Of a stretch of 17,013 nucleotides of DNA, positions 7,203 to 13,340 are shown piece by piece (position 1 is the first letter of the stretch; each line of letters starts with the position of its first letter). Both the position numbers and the translations under genes were made by a program. Under the pieces are notes generated by a model, which worked only from the letters and a program-made list of their open reading frames with translations, did not search any database and was not told the DNA's origin. The DNA is from Oscillospiraceae bacterium (GTDB lineage: Bacteria > Bacillota > Clostridia > UBA1381): the NCBI GenBank assembly GCA_015068545.1, contig SVKH01000016.1, positions 1-17,013 of the forward strand. Direction: 5' to 3'.

Positions 7203-7484
7203 AAATGATTAAAAGTGAATGATATAGTTTCTGTGTTCTATCAATAATCAAAAGCATAGCAAGTTGAAAGCAATCCTTATGCTCGAAAGTAGAAAGCCTC
7301 TGGCAGGCATTTCTGTACAACCAGTTCACGGTCAAACCAGTACAACAGAAAAGATTTACATACACAAAAACAACATCGCAAAAACCGAAAATATGCAAAC
7401 ACTGCAAGACGCAATTGGAATTTGAAAATACAAGTGTTAGAAAAAACACAAAAAATGTTAGAAGAAACAAAAAAATGACTTAAA
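7203..7484 (+). other. Promoter-to-terminator unit: decayed gene or small RNA
   Basis: Downstream of a good promoter, no full ORF exists. One frame beginning at ATG 7206 has TGA codons near its start and near 7265. It then stays open for 71 codons to TAA at 7482-7484, with a lysine-rich end containing CKHC, possibly a fragment of a zinc-binding motif (KICKHCKTQLEFEN). I do not recognise a family and no ribosome binding site introduces this open part. An RNA stem is possible between AGCATA (about 7253) and TATGCT (about 7278). The minus-strand ORF across the same bases has no ribosome binding site and looks like a shadow. Either a broken small gene or an sRNA of about 300 nt would fit. Confidence 0.35.
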
Positions 7485-7499
7485 ACACTAGGTTTTAAG
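7479..7499. terminator. Hairpin terminator at the end of the barstar unit
   Basis: CTTAAAAC (7479-7486) pairs with GTTTTAAG (7492-7499) over a 5-base loop. On the minus strand it is followed by TCA and then seven T, a reasonable intrinsic terminator for transcription from the barnase-barstar unit. Given the adjacent tRNA-end repeat, it could be the original terminator of the tRNA-Ser(GCU) gene. On the plus strand the T-tract (CATTCTTTTT) is offset. Confidence 0.6.
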
Positions 7500-7509
7500 C
7501 CATTCTTTT

Positions 7510-7522
7510 TGGCGGAGAAGGA
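7510..7522 (-). repeat. Distal 13-bp copy of the tRNA-Ser(GCU) 3' end (candidate att site)
   Basis: TGGCGGAGAAGGA is identical to 8620-8632, which is the CCA end, discriminator and acceptor strand of tRNA-Ser(GCU) read on the minus strand. Identity stops exactly at both edges. The copy lies 1.1 kb downstream of the tRNA in the tRNA's own direction, where the remnant att site of a tRNA-targeted insertion would be, and it is followed by a terminator-like hairpin (7479-7499). Confidence 0.65.
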
Positions 7523-7597
7523 ACGCTACCAGTCATATGCACAATATATTAGTTTTTACACATAGCTGTGCAGTTTCTTACCCTTTCCAATTAAAAT

Positions 7598-7888
7598 CTA
7601 CTTCTCTAACATCTTTACTTCTACAGTCTCTCCTAATTCTTTATACCAAACATGAGCTCTGTCAAATATTTTCAAGATAATATCCTTGTGCTCAGATAAT
7701 TCATTCGGGATTTCATTAACGCCCTCTAAATATATGATAGCAGGTACTTTTATATCAGAACTCAGCATATCCCATATTGAATCAGGGTTTTTTCCGCACC
7801 ACTGTGGAAAATCCATTCCTTTTATTATTCTCTCATATAGCTCCGCATATGTCTTGCAACTTCTAAAATTTATTTCGTATCCTTTCAT
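7598..7888 (-). CDS. Barstar family ribonuclease inhibitor (immunity protein)
   Basis: A 96-residue protein similar in length and pattern to barstar (about 90 residues), the cytoplasmic inhibitor that plugs the barnase active site. The inhibitory helix is recognisable as QWCGKNPDSIWDML. Asp36 and Asp40 fall at the places of barstar Asp35 and Asp39, the key contacts with barnase Arg83/Arg87/His102. Barstar Tyr29 is replaced by Trp30, and the position of Glu76 is occupied by Arg77. The fold core (PAIIYLEGV, ILKIFDRAHVWYKE) is kept. The gene starts 11 bases after the barnase-domain gene, with AGGAGG overlapping that gene's stop codon, so toxin and inhibitor are translationally linked. The inhibitor's ribosome binding site is much stronger than the toxin's, as expected if inhibitor must exceed toxin. 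Confidence 0.9.
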   Translation of the reverse strand: MKGYEINFRSCKTYAELYERIIKGMDFPQWCGKNPDSIWDMLSSDIKVPAIIYLEGVNEIPNELSEHKDIILKIFDRAHVWYKELGETVEVKMLEK

Positions 7889-7899
7889 CCTGCTTCCTC

Positions 7900-8475
7900 C
7901 TATACTAATTCATAGAATGTTTCATAATGGTCATATGTGACAAACATAAGACCATCATTTGAATAGATAATTCTGTGTTGATTTCTGTATCCGCCTGTAT
8001 AATTTATGTCAGCTTCATGCCAGACTCTCCCTGGTTTTTGTGGCAACTTATTACCATAATCGTAATATACATTTCCACCTATGGTCGCTCCCGGAATCAC
8101 TTTTCTAAGATTTCCCATCAGATTATTCCATCCTTTTTTCTTGGCATTCTCTTTAGATATGTAGTTCCCCGGCAAAGTTTTGTATAGATATAGCCATTTA
8201 TCTGCACCAAAACTACCATCTATTGTTGCAGTTCCAATCTTTATTGTAACTACTGGCTCTATGTAACAATTACATCTATCGTGTACGGGTATATGTTCTG
8301 GAGGACTATCGTATTTATATATTTTTCCATTTTGTTCTGCACAATATCTACATGTCCCCAGTCCAAAATTCGTCACCCAATTAATCCATTGGCTACTTTC
8401 CGAAGTGATTGGATTATATCCGTCAACCCCCATAATTCTCATTGTAATCGTTGCTAATGTCAATCCTTTACTCAT
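7900..8475 (-). CDS. Barnase-type ribonuclease toxin with phage MuF-like Cys/His N-terminal segment
   Basis: A 191-residue protein in two parts. Residues about 42-74 (CRYC, NGKIY, PPEHIPVHDRCNCYIEP) match the Cys/His-rich end motif of phage Mu F / SPP1 gp7-type minor head proteins (CxxC...dGk.....PP.H..CrC). Residues about 92-191 align along the whole of mature barnase: KTLPGNYISKENAKKKGW, GNLRKVIPGATIGG, WHEADINYTGGYRNQHR, YDHYETF. All catalytic residues are present: Lys108 (barnase Lys27), Glu154 (Glu73), Arg164 (Arg83), Arg168 (Arg87) and His183 (His102). It should cleave RNA. There is no signal peptide, unlike secreted barnase. An in-frame TGA directly precedes ATG 8475, so the protein cannot extend upstream; full MuF head proteins are much longer. 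The Shine-Dalgarno (AGGG) is weak. The barstar gene follows. MuF-linked polymorphic toxins of temperate phages are the closest known category. Confidence 0.88.
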   Translation of the reverse strand: MSKGLTLATITMRIMGVDGYNPITSESSQWINWVTNFGLGTCRYCAEQNGKIYKYDSPPEHIPVHDRCNCYIEPVVTIKIGTATIDGSFGADKWLYLYKTLPGNYISKENAKKKGWNNLMGNLRKVIPGATIGGNVYYDYGNKLPQKPGRVWHEADINYTGGYRNQHRIIYSNDGLMFVTYDHYETFYELV

Positions 8476-8491
8476 TCATATTCCCTACTCG

Positions 8492-8539
8492 TTATTCTGT
8501 TGATATTTCTATCACATAATAACGGGACATATGGGACAT
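8492..8539 (-). CDS. Short upstream ORF (15 codons) before the toxin gene
   Basis: On the minus strand ATG 8539 is preceded by AAGGAGT at about 8 bases, the best ribosome binding site of the unit. It encodes MSHMSRYYVIEISTE and then TAA at 8494-8492, 16 bases before the toxin ATG and in a different frame. It could be a leader peptide controlling toxin translation, or the surviving N-terminus of a longer ancestral gene lost by deletion. Its first codons repeat themselves (two copies of ATGTCCC, 9 bases apart), giving two possible starts. The coding status is not established. Confidence 0.4.
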   Translation of the reverse strand: MSHMSRYYVIEISTE

Positions 8540-8557
8540 TTTTCTTGACTCCTTATT

Positions 8558-8586
8558 ATTGTACTACATTATCACGATAATCGCAA
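8558..8586 (-). promoter_or_regulatory. Promoter of the barnase-barstar unit
   Basis: Minus strand: TTGCGA (8586-8581, 4 of 6 consensus), exactly 17 bases, TACAAT (8563-8558, 5 of 6). The -35 starts directly after the T-run of the tRNA terminator. The predicted start is near 8551, about 75 bases before the toxin ATG and just before the upstream ORF. Confidence 0.6.
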
Positions 8587-8618
8587 CAAAAAATCGACAA
8601 GTCGAAACTTGTCGATTT
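8585..8618 (-). terminator. Rho-independent terminator of tRNA-Ser(GCU)
   Basis: A perfect 12-bp stem, AAATCGACAAGT (8591-8602) with ACTTGTCGATTT (8607-8618), around a 4-base loop, followed on the minus strand by TTTTTTGTT. It begins one base after the tRNA's CCA end. It insulates the tRNA transcript from the toxin unit. Confidence 0.9.
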
Positions 8619-8619
8619 A

Positions 8620-8632
8620 TGGCGGAGAAGGA
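8620..8632 (-). repeat. 13-bp tRNA 3'-end repeat, tRNA-proximal copy
   Basis: TGGCGGAGAAGGA, the CCA and acceptor end of tRNA-Ser(GCU), is identical to 7510-7522 in direct orientation. The 3' end of a tRNA gene is the usual target of site-specific integrases. The intervening 1.1 kb contains the barnase-barstar unit, and the tRNA itself is intact, as expected if an insertion restored its end. Confidence 0.65.
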
Positions 8633-8710
8633 GGGATTTGAACCCTCGCGCCGGTTTCCCGACCTACACCCTTAGCAGGGGCGCCTCTTCGGCCTCTTGA
8701 GTACTTCTCC
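8620..8710 (-). tRNA. tRNA-Ser (anticodon GCU)
   Basis: A 91-nt class II tRNA on the minus strand with encoded CCA (8622-8620). The acceptor stem GGAGAAG pairs with CTTCTCC, and the discriminator is G73. The anticodon arm CGCCC-CTGCTAA-GGGTG gives anticodon GCT (Ser codons AGC/AGU). A long variable arm typical of tRNA-Ser follows, then the T arm GAGGG-TTCAAAT-CCCTC. The last 13 bases of the gene are duplicated at 7510-7522. Confidence 0.97.
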
Positions 8711-8714
8711 ATAG

Positions 8715-8764
8715 AGAAAAACAGCATACTAGCAAAATTGCTACCGACACAATTTACTGTATGC
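8715..8764 (-). terminator. Hairpin between the two tRNA-Ser genes, terminator-like
   Basis: GCATAC (8724-8729) pairs with GTATGC (8759-8764). A second stem, TAGCAA with TTGCTA, lies inside at 8730-8743. On the minus strand the structure is followed by TGTTTTTCTC, so it could terminate tRNA-Ser(UGA) transcripts. The downstream tRNA starts only 5 bases later and has no clear promoter of its own, so partial read-through or an RNA-processing role is likely. Confidence 0.5.
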
Positions 8765-8787
8765 CCAACTCTATATTAAGTTGTAAG

Positions 8788-8875
8788 TGGAGGAGAGAGT
8801 GGGATTCGAACCCACGGGCGCTCGCACGCCGCCGGTTTTCAAGACCGGTTCTTTCAACCGCTCAGACATCTCTCC
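8788..8875 (-). tRNA. tRNA-Ser (anticodon UGA), discriminator U73
   Basis: An 88-nt class II tRNA on the minus strand. The acceptor stem GGAGAGA pairs perfectly with TCTCTCC. The anticodon arm CCGGT-CTTGAAA-ACCGG gives anticodon TGA (Ser UCN codons). A long variable arm with GGCG/CGCC and the T arm GTGGG-TTCGAAT-CCCAC follow. CCA is encoded (8790-8788). The discriminator base is T (8791), not the G seen in the neighbouring tRNA-Ser and in most bacterial serine tRNAs. A consensus promoter lies upstream at 8903-8931. Confidence 0.96.
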
Positions 8876-8902
8876 GTAGAAAATATCTCAACAACAGATA
8901 CA

Positions 8903-8931
8903 ATTATAACAATGTTTTTTCAATTTGTCAA
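8903..8931 (-). promoter_or_regulatory. Consensus sigma-A promoter of the tRNA-Ser genes
   Basis: Minus strand: TTGACA (8931-8926), exactly 17 bases, TATAAT (8908-8903). Both hexamers are perfect. The predicted start is near 8896, about 20 bases before the tRNA-Ser(UGA) 5' end. The -35 lies 20 bases after the stop codon of the SGNH protein gene, with no terminator between. Confidence 0.88.
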
Positions 8932-8950
8932 TACTTTTTGTTATATTTTT

Positions 8951-9955
8951 TTATTTTTTCTGTGTTTCTTCAAGATATTTCTGATAATCTGCGTCCCAGT
9001 CATCTTCAATGACTGTTTTTTCCTCCAAAAATTTCTCACTATTGGCAAAATATGCTGAGAACTTTTCTGCACCCCAGGCATTTAAGTGACTATCATCATA
9101 AAAATCAGCCTTCATGTCAATGCCGATCTCGTCATAAAGCAGGTTGTAATCCACAAAATCCACACCGTTTTCTACCGCAATCTTTTCAACAGCATTGTAG
9201 TACTTTTTCTCCTCTGCTGTGGCATTAGATGGGGTTTTTACCAGCAGAAGCCTTGTGTTCTTTTCCTTACACAATGCAATTATTTTTTTCAAGTATTCTT
9301 CATTTTTTGGTAGTAATTCTGCGCAATCCGACACTTTAGAAACATCTTCACGCACTATTTCTTCTCCGCTATATACCTGAGATAGCACGCAGAATCCCTT
9401 GGAATAGTCCTTCATTTCGGATTTTTTGTACTCGAAATCCTGCTTTTTCAGTTCACTCCATCTGGAGTGATACTTTACAAAATTGCATAAGAGACCAAAT
9501 CTTTTACCCTTTGGCACAGACGCATATACAAGCTCCACCTTATTCCGCGAAAATGGCATATTATCGCAAAAAGTGTAATTTACACCATCATCATATTTTT
9601 CTTCATTTTTAGAAAACATAAGGACGTCCATAACCACCAGCTCCGGACTTTGTGTTTTAAAAGCATCCACCATATAATGATAGGTAGCCCATACCGGTTG
9701 CTGCTGAGTGGCAAAAACGTAGGATTTATTCCCTGTTTCCTTCCAAATTACTAACGGGTTAAAGCTACAATACGCGTTTGATGAGCCAAAAAAGATGGCA
9801 TCATACTCATTTTTCTCACTATTATAGAATCCGTCAATTTTTGCGGTGGTGTTCCACCAACCTTCCGTTTCCTTTCGTGACAGCAGAGTCTGAGCGCCGG
9901 AAAACAACATCAAAAAGACCAGTACAAATATCATTGATTTTAACAAGTTTTTCAT
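8951..9955 (-). CDS. SGNH-hydrolase-like protein, partner of the MBOAT acyltransferase (DltD/AlgX-like)
   Basis: A 334-residue protein with one N-terminal hydrophobic segment (residues about 8-25) acting as membrane anchor or signal. The extracytoplasmic part has SGNH-type motifs: GSSNAYCSFNP with the candidate nucleophile Ser58/59 near residue 58, and DDSHLNAWGA with an Asp-x-x-His pair (Asp287, His290) near the C-terminus. Proteins of this type are encoded next to MBOAT acyltransferases and complete acyl transfer onto a cell-surface polymer (AlgJ/AlgX, DltD and PatB are analogues). The gene lies 18 bases after the MBOAT gene, with GGAAAGGAG before the ATG, and is the last of a four-gene operon. 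The acceptor (peptidoglycan, teichoic acid or another polysaccharide) is not revealed by the sequence. Confidence 0.82.
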   Translation of the reverse strand: MKNLLKSMIFVLVFLMLFSGAQTLLSRKETEGWWNTTAKIDGFYNSEKNEYDAIFFGSSNAYCSFNPLVIWKETGNKSYVFATQQQPVWATYHYMVDAFKTQSPELVVMDVLMFSKNEEKYDDGVNYTFCDNMPFSRNKVELVYASVPKGKRFGLLCNFVKYHSRWSELKKQDFEYKKSEMKDYSKGFCVLSQVYSGEEIVREDVSKVSDCAELLPKNEEYLKKIIALCKEKNTRLLLVKTPSNATAEEKKYYNAVEKIAVENGVDFVDYNLLYDEIGIDMKADFYDDSHLNAWGAEKFSAYFANSEKFLEEKTVIEDDWDADYQKYLEETQKK

Positions 9956-9973
9956 ACACTCAAACTCCTTTCC

Positions 9974-11452
9974 TTAAAATTGGAAATATATAAACTGACT
10001 GGCAGCATACCCCGGCCCATAGATGCCGAAAATCAATATTGCAAACAGCAAAGCCAGGTAAGCGGGCCATCTTGCCAAAAGGTGCATTTCTTCCACTTCT
10101 TTTGATACGCTGATACCGCTGTAACCCTTTATACTCACGAGAATATGCACCAAAACACCAAGGAACAGCACCCACAAATTCGCCATATTAAGTCCTGCGG
10201 AGGTAAGTCCGCCTTCATACAAAGTCCATGGCTCAAAGCCCACAAAGATTCGCTTTATAATATCCAGCGCCTGGGTCAGAGTTTCGCTGCGGAAGAATAT
10301 CCACGCAAAGCACACCAGCACAAAGGTAATTCCTCGTCTGAACCATATATACTGCGGTTTCGTTCTGTCCACATTTATCAGCTCACAGACCAGTTTTCTC
10401 GAATTGTTAGTAATGTCTCCTGCTATTTGATATATTCCGTGAATAATTCCCCAAATGACAAAGTTCCAGCTTGCTCCATGCCACAGTCCACTGACCAAAA
10501 AAACTACCATAAGGTTAAAATACTTTCTTACCGTTCCCTTTCGGTTTCCCCCCAAAGGAATGTATAAATAGTCCTTGAACCATCCTGACAGAGAAATATG
10601 CCATCTTCGCCAAAACTCTGCGATAGATACCGACAAATACGGCTGCCTGAAGTTATCCATCAGCTCAAATCCCATTACCTTTGCCGCACCCTTGGCAATA
10701 AGAGAATAGGATGCAAAATCACAATATATCTGAACCGCGAAAAGCACTGTTGCAATACACAACATCGCTCCACTGAAATTTGACGAATCATTATACACCG
10801 TATTAACAAAAATAGCTGCTCTATCGGCAATTACCAGTTTTTGAAAAAATCCCCAAAGCATCAACAGAAAGCCTTCTCTTGCCTTGTTGTAGTTAAAAGC
10901 GTGCTTCTCGCTCATCTGAGTCAGAAGATTTTTTGAACGCTCAATAGGTCCTGCCACAAGCTGTGGAAAAAAGGACACAAAAAGAGCATATTTAAAAAAG
11001 TTTTTCTCATGCGGAATCTCTTTGCGATAGACATCCACCGTATAGGATAGCGCCTGAAAAGTGTAAAACGAAATTCCTACCGGCAATATTACGTCAAATC
11101 GCGGCACAAGTGCCTTGAGATTGAAAAGACCTCTTATTGCATTGATATTATCTACCGTAAAGTAGAAGTATTTAAAATAAAACAGTATTGCTAGGTTTAA
11201 AGAGAAACTCACTCCCACCATTATTTTTCGTGTGAGATCCGTTTTTCCTCTTTCTATGAAGAATCCGCTTAAGTAGGTTATTGCCGTTGACGTCAGCATC
11301 AGCAGCGCGTACTCCGGATTCCAGCACATATAGAAATAGTAACTGGCACCAAGCAACCATAAATACCTTATCTTTTGCGGAATAGCAAAGTACACCAAGG
11401 TGACTATGGGGAAGAATATTAGAAATTGCAACGAATTAAAAAGCACCTTCAT
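9974..11452 (-). CDS. MBOAT family membrane-bound O-acyltransferase (AlgI/PatA-like)
   Basis: A 492-residue polytopic membrane protein. The family's central region is very clear: PVGISFYTFQALSYTVDVYR, AGPIERSKNLL, FWRRWHISLSGWFKDYLYIP (residues about 280-299), and SGLWHGASWNFVIWG with the invariant His325. AlgI/PatA/DltB proteins carry an acyl group, usually acetyl, across the membrane for O-acylation of surface polymers, working with an SGNH-type partner; that partner is encoded directly downstream. Length and topology match AlgI-type proteins. The start has GGAGG 4-5 bases before the ATG. The gene begins 16 bases after mnmG, so it shares a transcript with a tRNA modification gene, an unusual but tight arrangement. 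Confidence 0.93.
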   Translation of the reverse strand: MKVLFNSLQFLIFFPIVTLVYFAIPQKIRYLWLLGASYYFYMCWNPEYALLMLTSTAITYLSGFFIERGKTDLTRKIMVGVSFSLNLAILFYFKYFYFTVDNINAIRGLFNLKALVPRFDVILPVGISFYTFQALSYTVDVYRKEIPHEKNFFKYALFVSFFPQLVAGPIERSKNLLTQMSEKHAFNYNKAREGFLLMLWGFFQKLVIADRAAIFVNTVYNDSSNFSGAMLCIATVLFAVQIYCDFASYSLIAKGAAKVMGFELMDNFRQPYLSVSIAEFWRRWHISLSGWFKDYLYIPLGGNRKGTVRKYFNLMVVFLVSGLWHGASWNFVIWGIIHGIYQIAGDITNNSRKLVCELINVDRTKPQYIWFRRGITFVLVCFAWIFFRSETLTQALDIIKRIFVGFEPWTLYEGGLTSAGLNMANLWVLFLGVLVHILVSIKGYSGISVSKEVEEMHLLARWPAYLALLFAILIFGIYGPGYAASQFIYFQF

Positions 11453-11468
11453 GTACCTCCTTCACTCT

Positions 11469-13340
11469 TTATTTACGGCTTTCCAGCCACACTATAAGCA
11501 CCGAAATATCGCTTGGCGAAACTCCCGATATTCTGGAGGCTTGTCCTAAAGACTTCGGTCTTATCTTGCTAAGTTTCTGCCTTGCCTCAATTCTCAAACC
11601 ATGAATCTGCATATAATCCGCATCATCCGGCAGAAGCTTATTTTCCATTTTATTAAACTGCTCCACTTGTTGTTTTTGTCTTAAAATATATCCGTCATAC
11701 TTGAGCCTGATTTCCGCCTCTTCCCATACATCGTCAGGAAGAGGTACTCTGGTTTCGTCAACTGATTCCAGCTTTTTGTAGTCTAGTTCCGGACGTTTTA
11801 AGGCATCAGACAGCCTTAGACCTGTGGTGACAGGAGTTGTCCCATTTTCCTCCAAGATAGGATTTATCTTGGACGGCGGAAGAACTATGGAAGATATCCT
11901 TTCCACCTCTTTGTCTATGGCGTCCATTTTTTTCAAAAATTTATTATATCTTTCTTCCGATATAAGTCCCACTCGATATCCCATTGGAGTAAGTCTTTCA
12001 TCGGCATTATCCTGTCTTAAAAGCAAGCGATACTCACTTCTGGATGTCATCATGCGATAAGGCTCATTTGTACCCTTGGTTACAAGGTCGTCTATAAGTG
12101 TCCCCATATATCCGTCATATCTTTTCAGCACAAGCGGTTCTTCGCCTTTAAGTTTAAGCGCCGCATTTATACCGGCAACCAACCCCTGAGCCGCGGCTTC
12201 CTCATATCCGCTGGTGCCGTTAAACTGGCCTGCTCCATAAAGACCATGGAAATTTTTAAATTCTAAGGTTGGGTATAGCTGCGTCGGATCGCAGCAATCA
12301 TACTCTATGGCATATGCCGGACGCATAATCTCTACATTTTCCAGACCCTTTATAGTCCTGAGCATCTCTAGCTGAATATCCTCCGGCAGACCTGTGGATA
12401 TTCCCTGAGCATACATTTCCTTTGTGTCATCACCCATAGGCTCCATAAATAGCTGATGCCTTGGTTTTTCGCTGAATTTTACCACCTTATCCTCAATAGA
12501 TGGGCAATATCTGGCACCTACTCCCTCTACTCTGCCACTGTATGTAGGAGTTCGGTCCAGATTGTCGCGTATAATCTTATGAGTTTCTTCATTTGTATAC
12601 GTTAGCCAACAGCAGGCCGTATTTTCACCGGCATTTTCCGTTTCAAAGGAAAATGGAACAATCTTCTCGTCTCCTTCTTCCCTTTCCATATTTTCGTAAT
12701 TTAAGGAATCACCGTGGATTCTGGCAGGCGTTCCTGTTTTGAATCGGACAATATCCATACCTCTTTTTTTAAGATTTGCCGAAAGAATATTAGCAGGGAA
12801 CATTCCGTCAGGACCTGCCTCACGCTCGTATTCACCTATCATTATTTTTCCCTTTAGGTAGGTTCCTGTTGCTATAATAACGGCACGAACACCGTATTTT
12901 GTCCCCAGGTGAGTTTCCACTCCGCAGACGTTATTTTCCTCATTAAATAATACATCGACGATTTCTGCTTGCTTTATTTGCAAGTTTGCCTGATTCTCCA
13001 GCCTTTTCTTCATTTCGATGTGATATCGCTTTCTGTCAATCTGGCATCTTAGGGAATGAACAGCAGGACCTTTTCCCACATTCAGCATTTTTGACTGGAT
13101 AAAGGTGGCATCAGCGACCTTTCCCATTTCTCCGCCTAATGCATCTACTTCACGAACCAAATGTCCCTTTGCCGTTCCGCCTATGCTTGGATTGCATGGA
13201 AGGTTTCCTATTGCATCAAGGCTTATGGAGAACATAACTGTTTTCATTCCAAGGCGTGCTGCCGCAAGCCCTGCCTCAATACCGGCATGACCTGCTCCAA
13301 TTACAGCCACATCGTAGCTTGCCAAAAATTCCGCTGACAT
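11469..13340 (-). CDS. mnmG: tRNA uridine-5-carboxymethylaminomethyl(34) synthesis enzyme MnmG (GidA)
   Basis: A 623-residue FAD enzyme that, with MnmE, installs the (carboxymethyl)aminomethyl group at wobble U34 of certain tRNAs using methylene-THF and glycine or ammonium. Visible features are the Rossmann motif VIGAGHAGIEAG (residues 13-24), the MnmG signature GNLPCNPSIGGTAKGHLVRE with Cys49, RCQIDRKRYHIEMK, TGTYLKGKIMIGE, RYCPSIEDK with the second conserved Cys279, and the C-terminal MnmE/tRNA-binding helices with GLRIEARQKLSKIRPKSLG near the end. Length is normal for the family. ATG follows the previous gene's TAA directly, with AAGGAGAG about 10 bases upstream. In many Firmicutes mnmG sits with mnmE and rsmG. 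Here those are absent, and it stands between a YesL-like membrane protein and the O-acyltransferase genes. Confidence 0.97.
   Translation of the reverse strand: MSAEFLASYDVAVIGAGHAGIEAGLAAARLGMKTVMFSISLDAIGNLPCNPSIGGTAKGHLVREVDALGGEMGKVADATFIQSKMLNVGKGPAVHSLRCQIDRKRYHIEMKKRLENQANLQIKQAEIVDVLFNEENNVCGVETHLGTKYGVRAVIIATGTYLKGKIMIGEYEREAGPDGMFPANILSANLKKRGMDIVRFKTGTPARIHGDSLNYENMEREEGDEKIVPFSFETENAGENTACCWLTYTNEETHKIIRDNLDRTPTYSGRVEGVGARYCPSIEDKVVKFSEKPRHQLFMEPMGDDTKEMYAQGISTGLPEDIQLEMLRTIKGLENVEIMRPAYAIEYDCCDPTQLYPTLEFKNFHGLYGAGQFNGTSGYEEAAAQGLVAGINAALKLKGEEPLVLKRYDGYMGTLIDDLVTKGTNEPYRMMTSRSEYRLLLRQDNADERLTPMGYRVGLISEERYNKFLKKMDAIDKEVERISSIVLPPSKINPILEENGTTPVTTGLRLSDALKRPELDYKKLESVDETRVPLPDDVWEEAEIRLKYDGYILRQKQQVEQFNKMENKLLPDDADYMQIHGLRIEARQKLSKIRPKSLGQASRISGVSPSDISVLIVWLESRK

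Noticed and set aside
7201..7470. Minus-strand ORF of 89 aa (Phe/Leu/Cys-rich)
   Set aside because: No ribosome binding site or promoter in that direction, composition like a random AT-rich reverse frame; the plus-strand promoter argues for transcription the other way.
7203..7500. tracrRNA or CRISPR-related RNA
   Set aside because: No repeat array, no cas gene and no anti-repeat could be found in the window; the stem near 7253-7283 alone is not enough.
7550..7597. Terminator directly after barstar (GCACA/TGTGT on the minus strand)
   Set aside because: Stem of 4-5 bp only, followed by A residues and not T on the minus strand; the hairpin at 7479-7499 is a better candidate.
8761..9012. Plus-strand ORF of 83 aa containing WRREWDSNPRALARRRFSRP
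   Set aside because: This is the well-known false translation across the antisense of a tRNA-Ser gene (8788-8875) plus the downstream promoter; no ribosome binding site.
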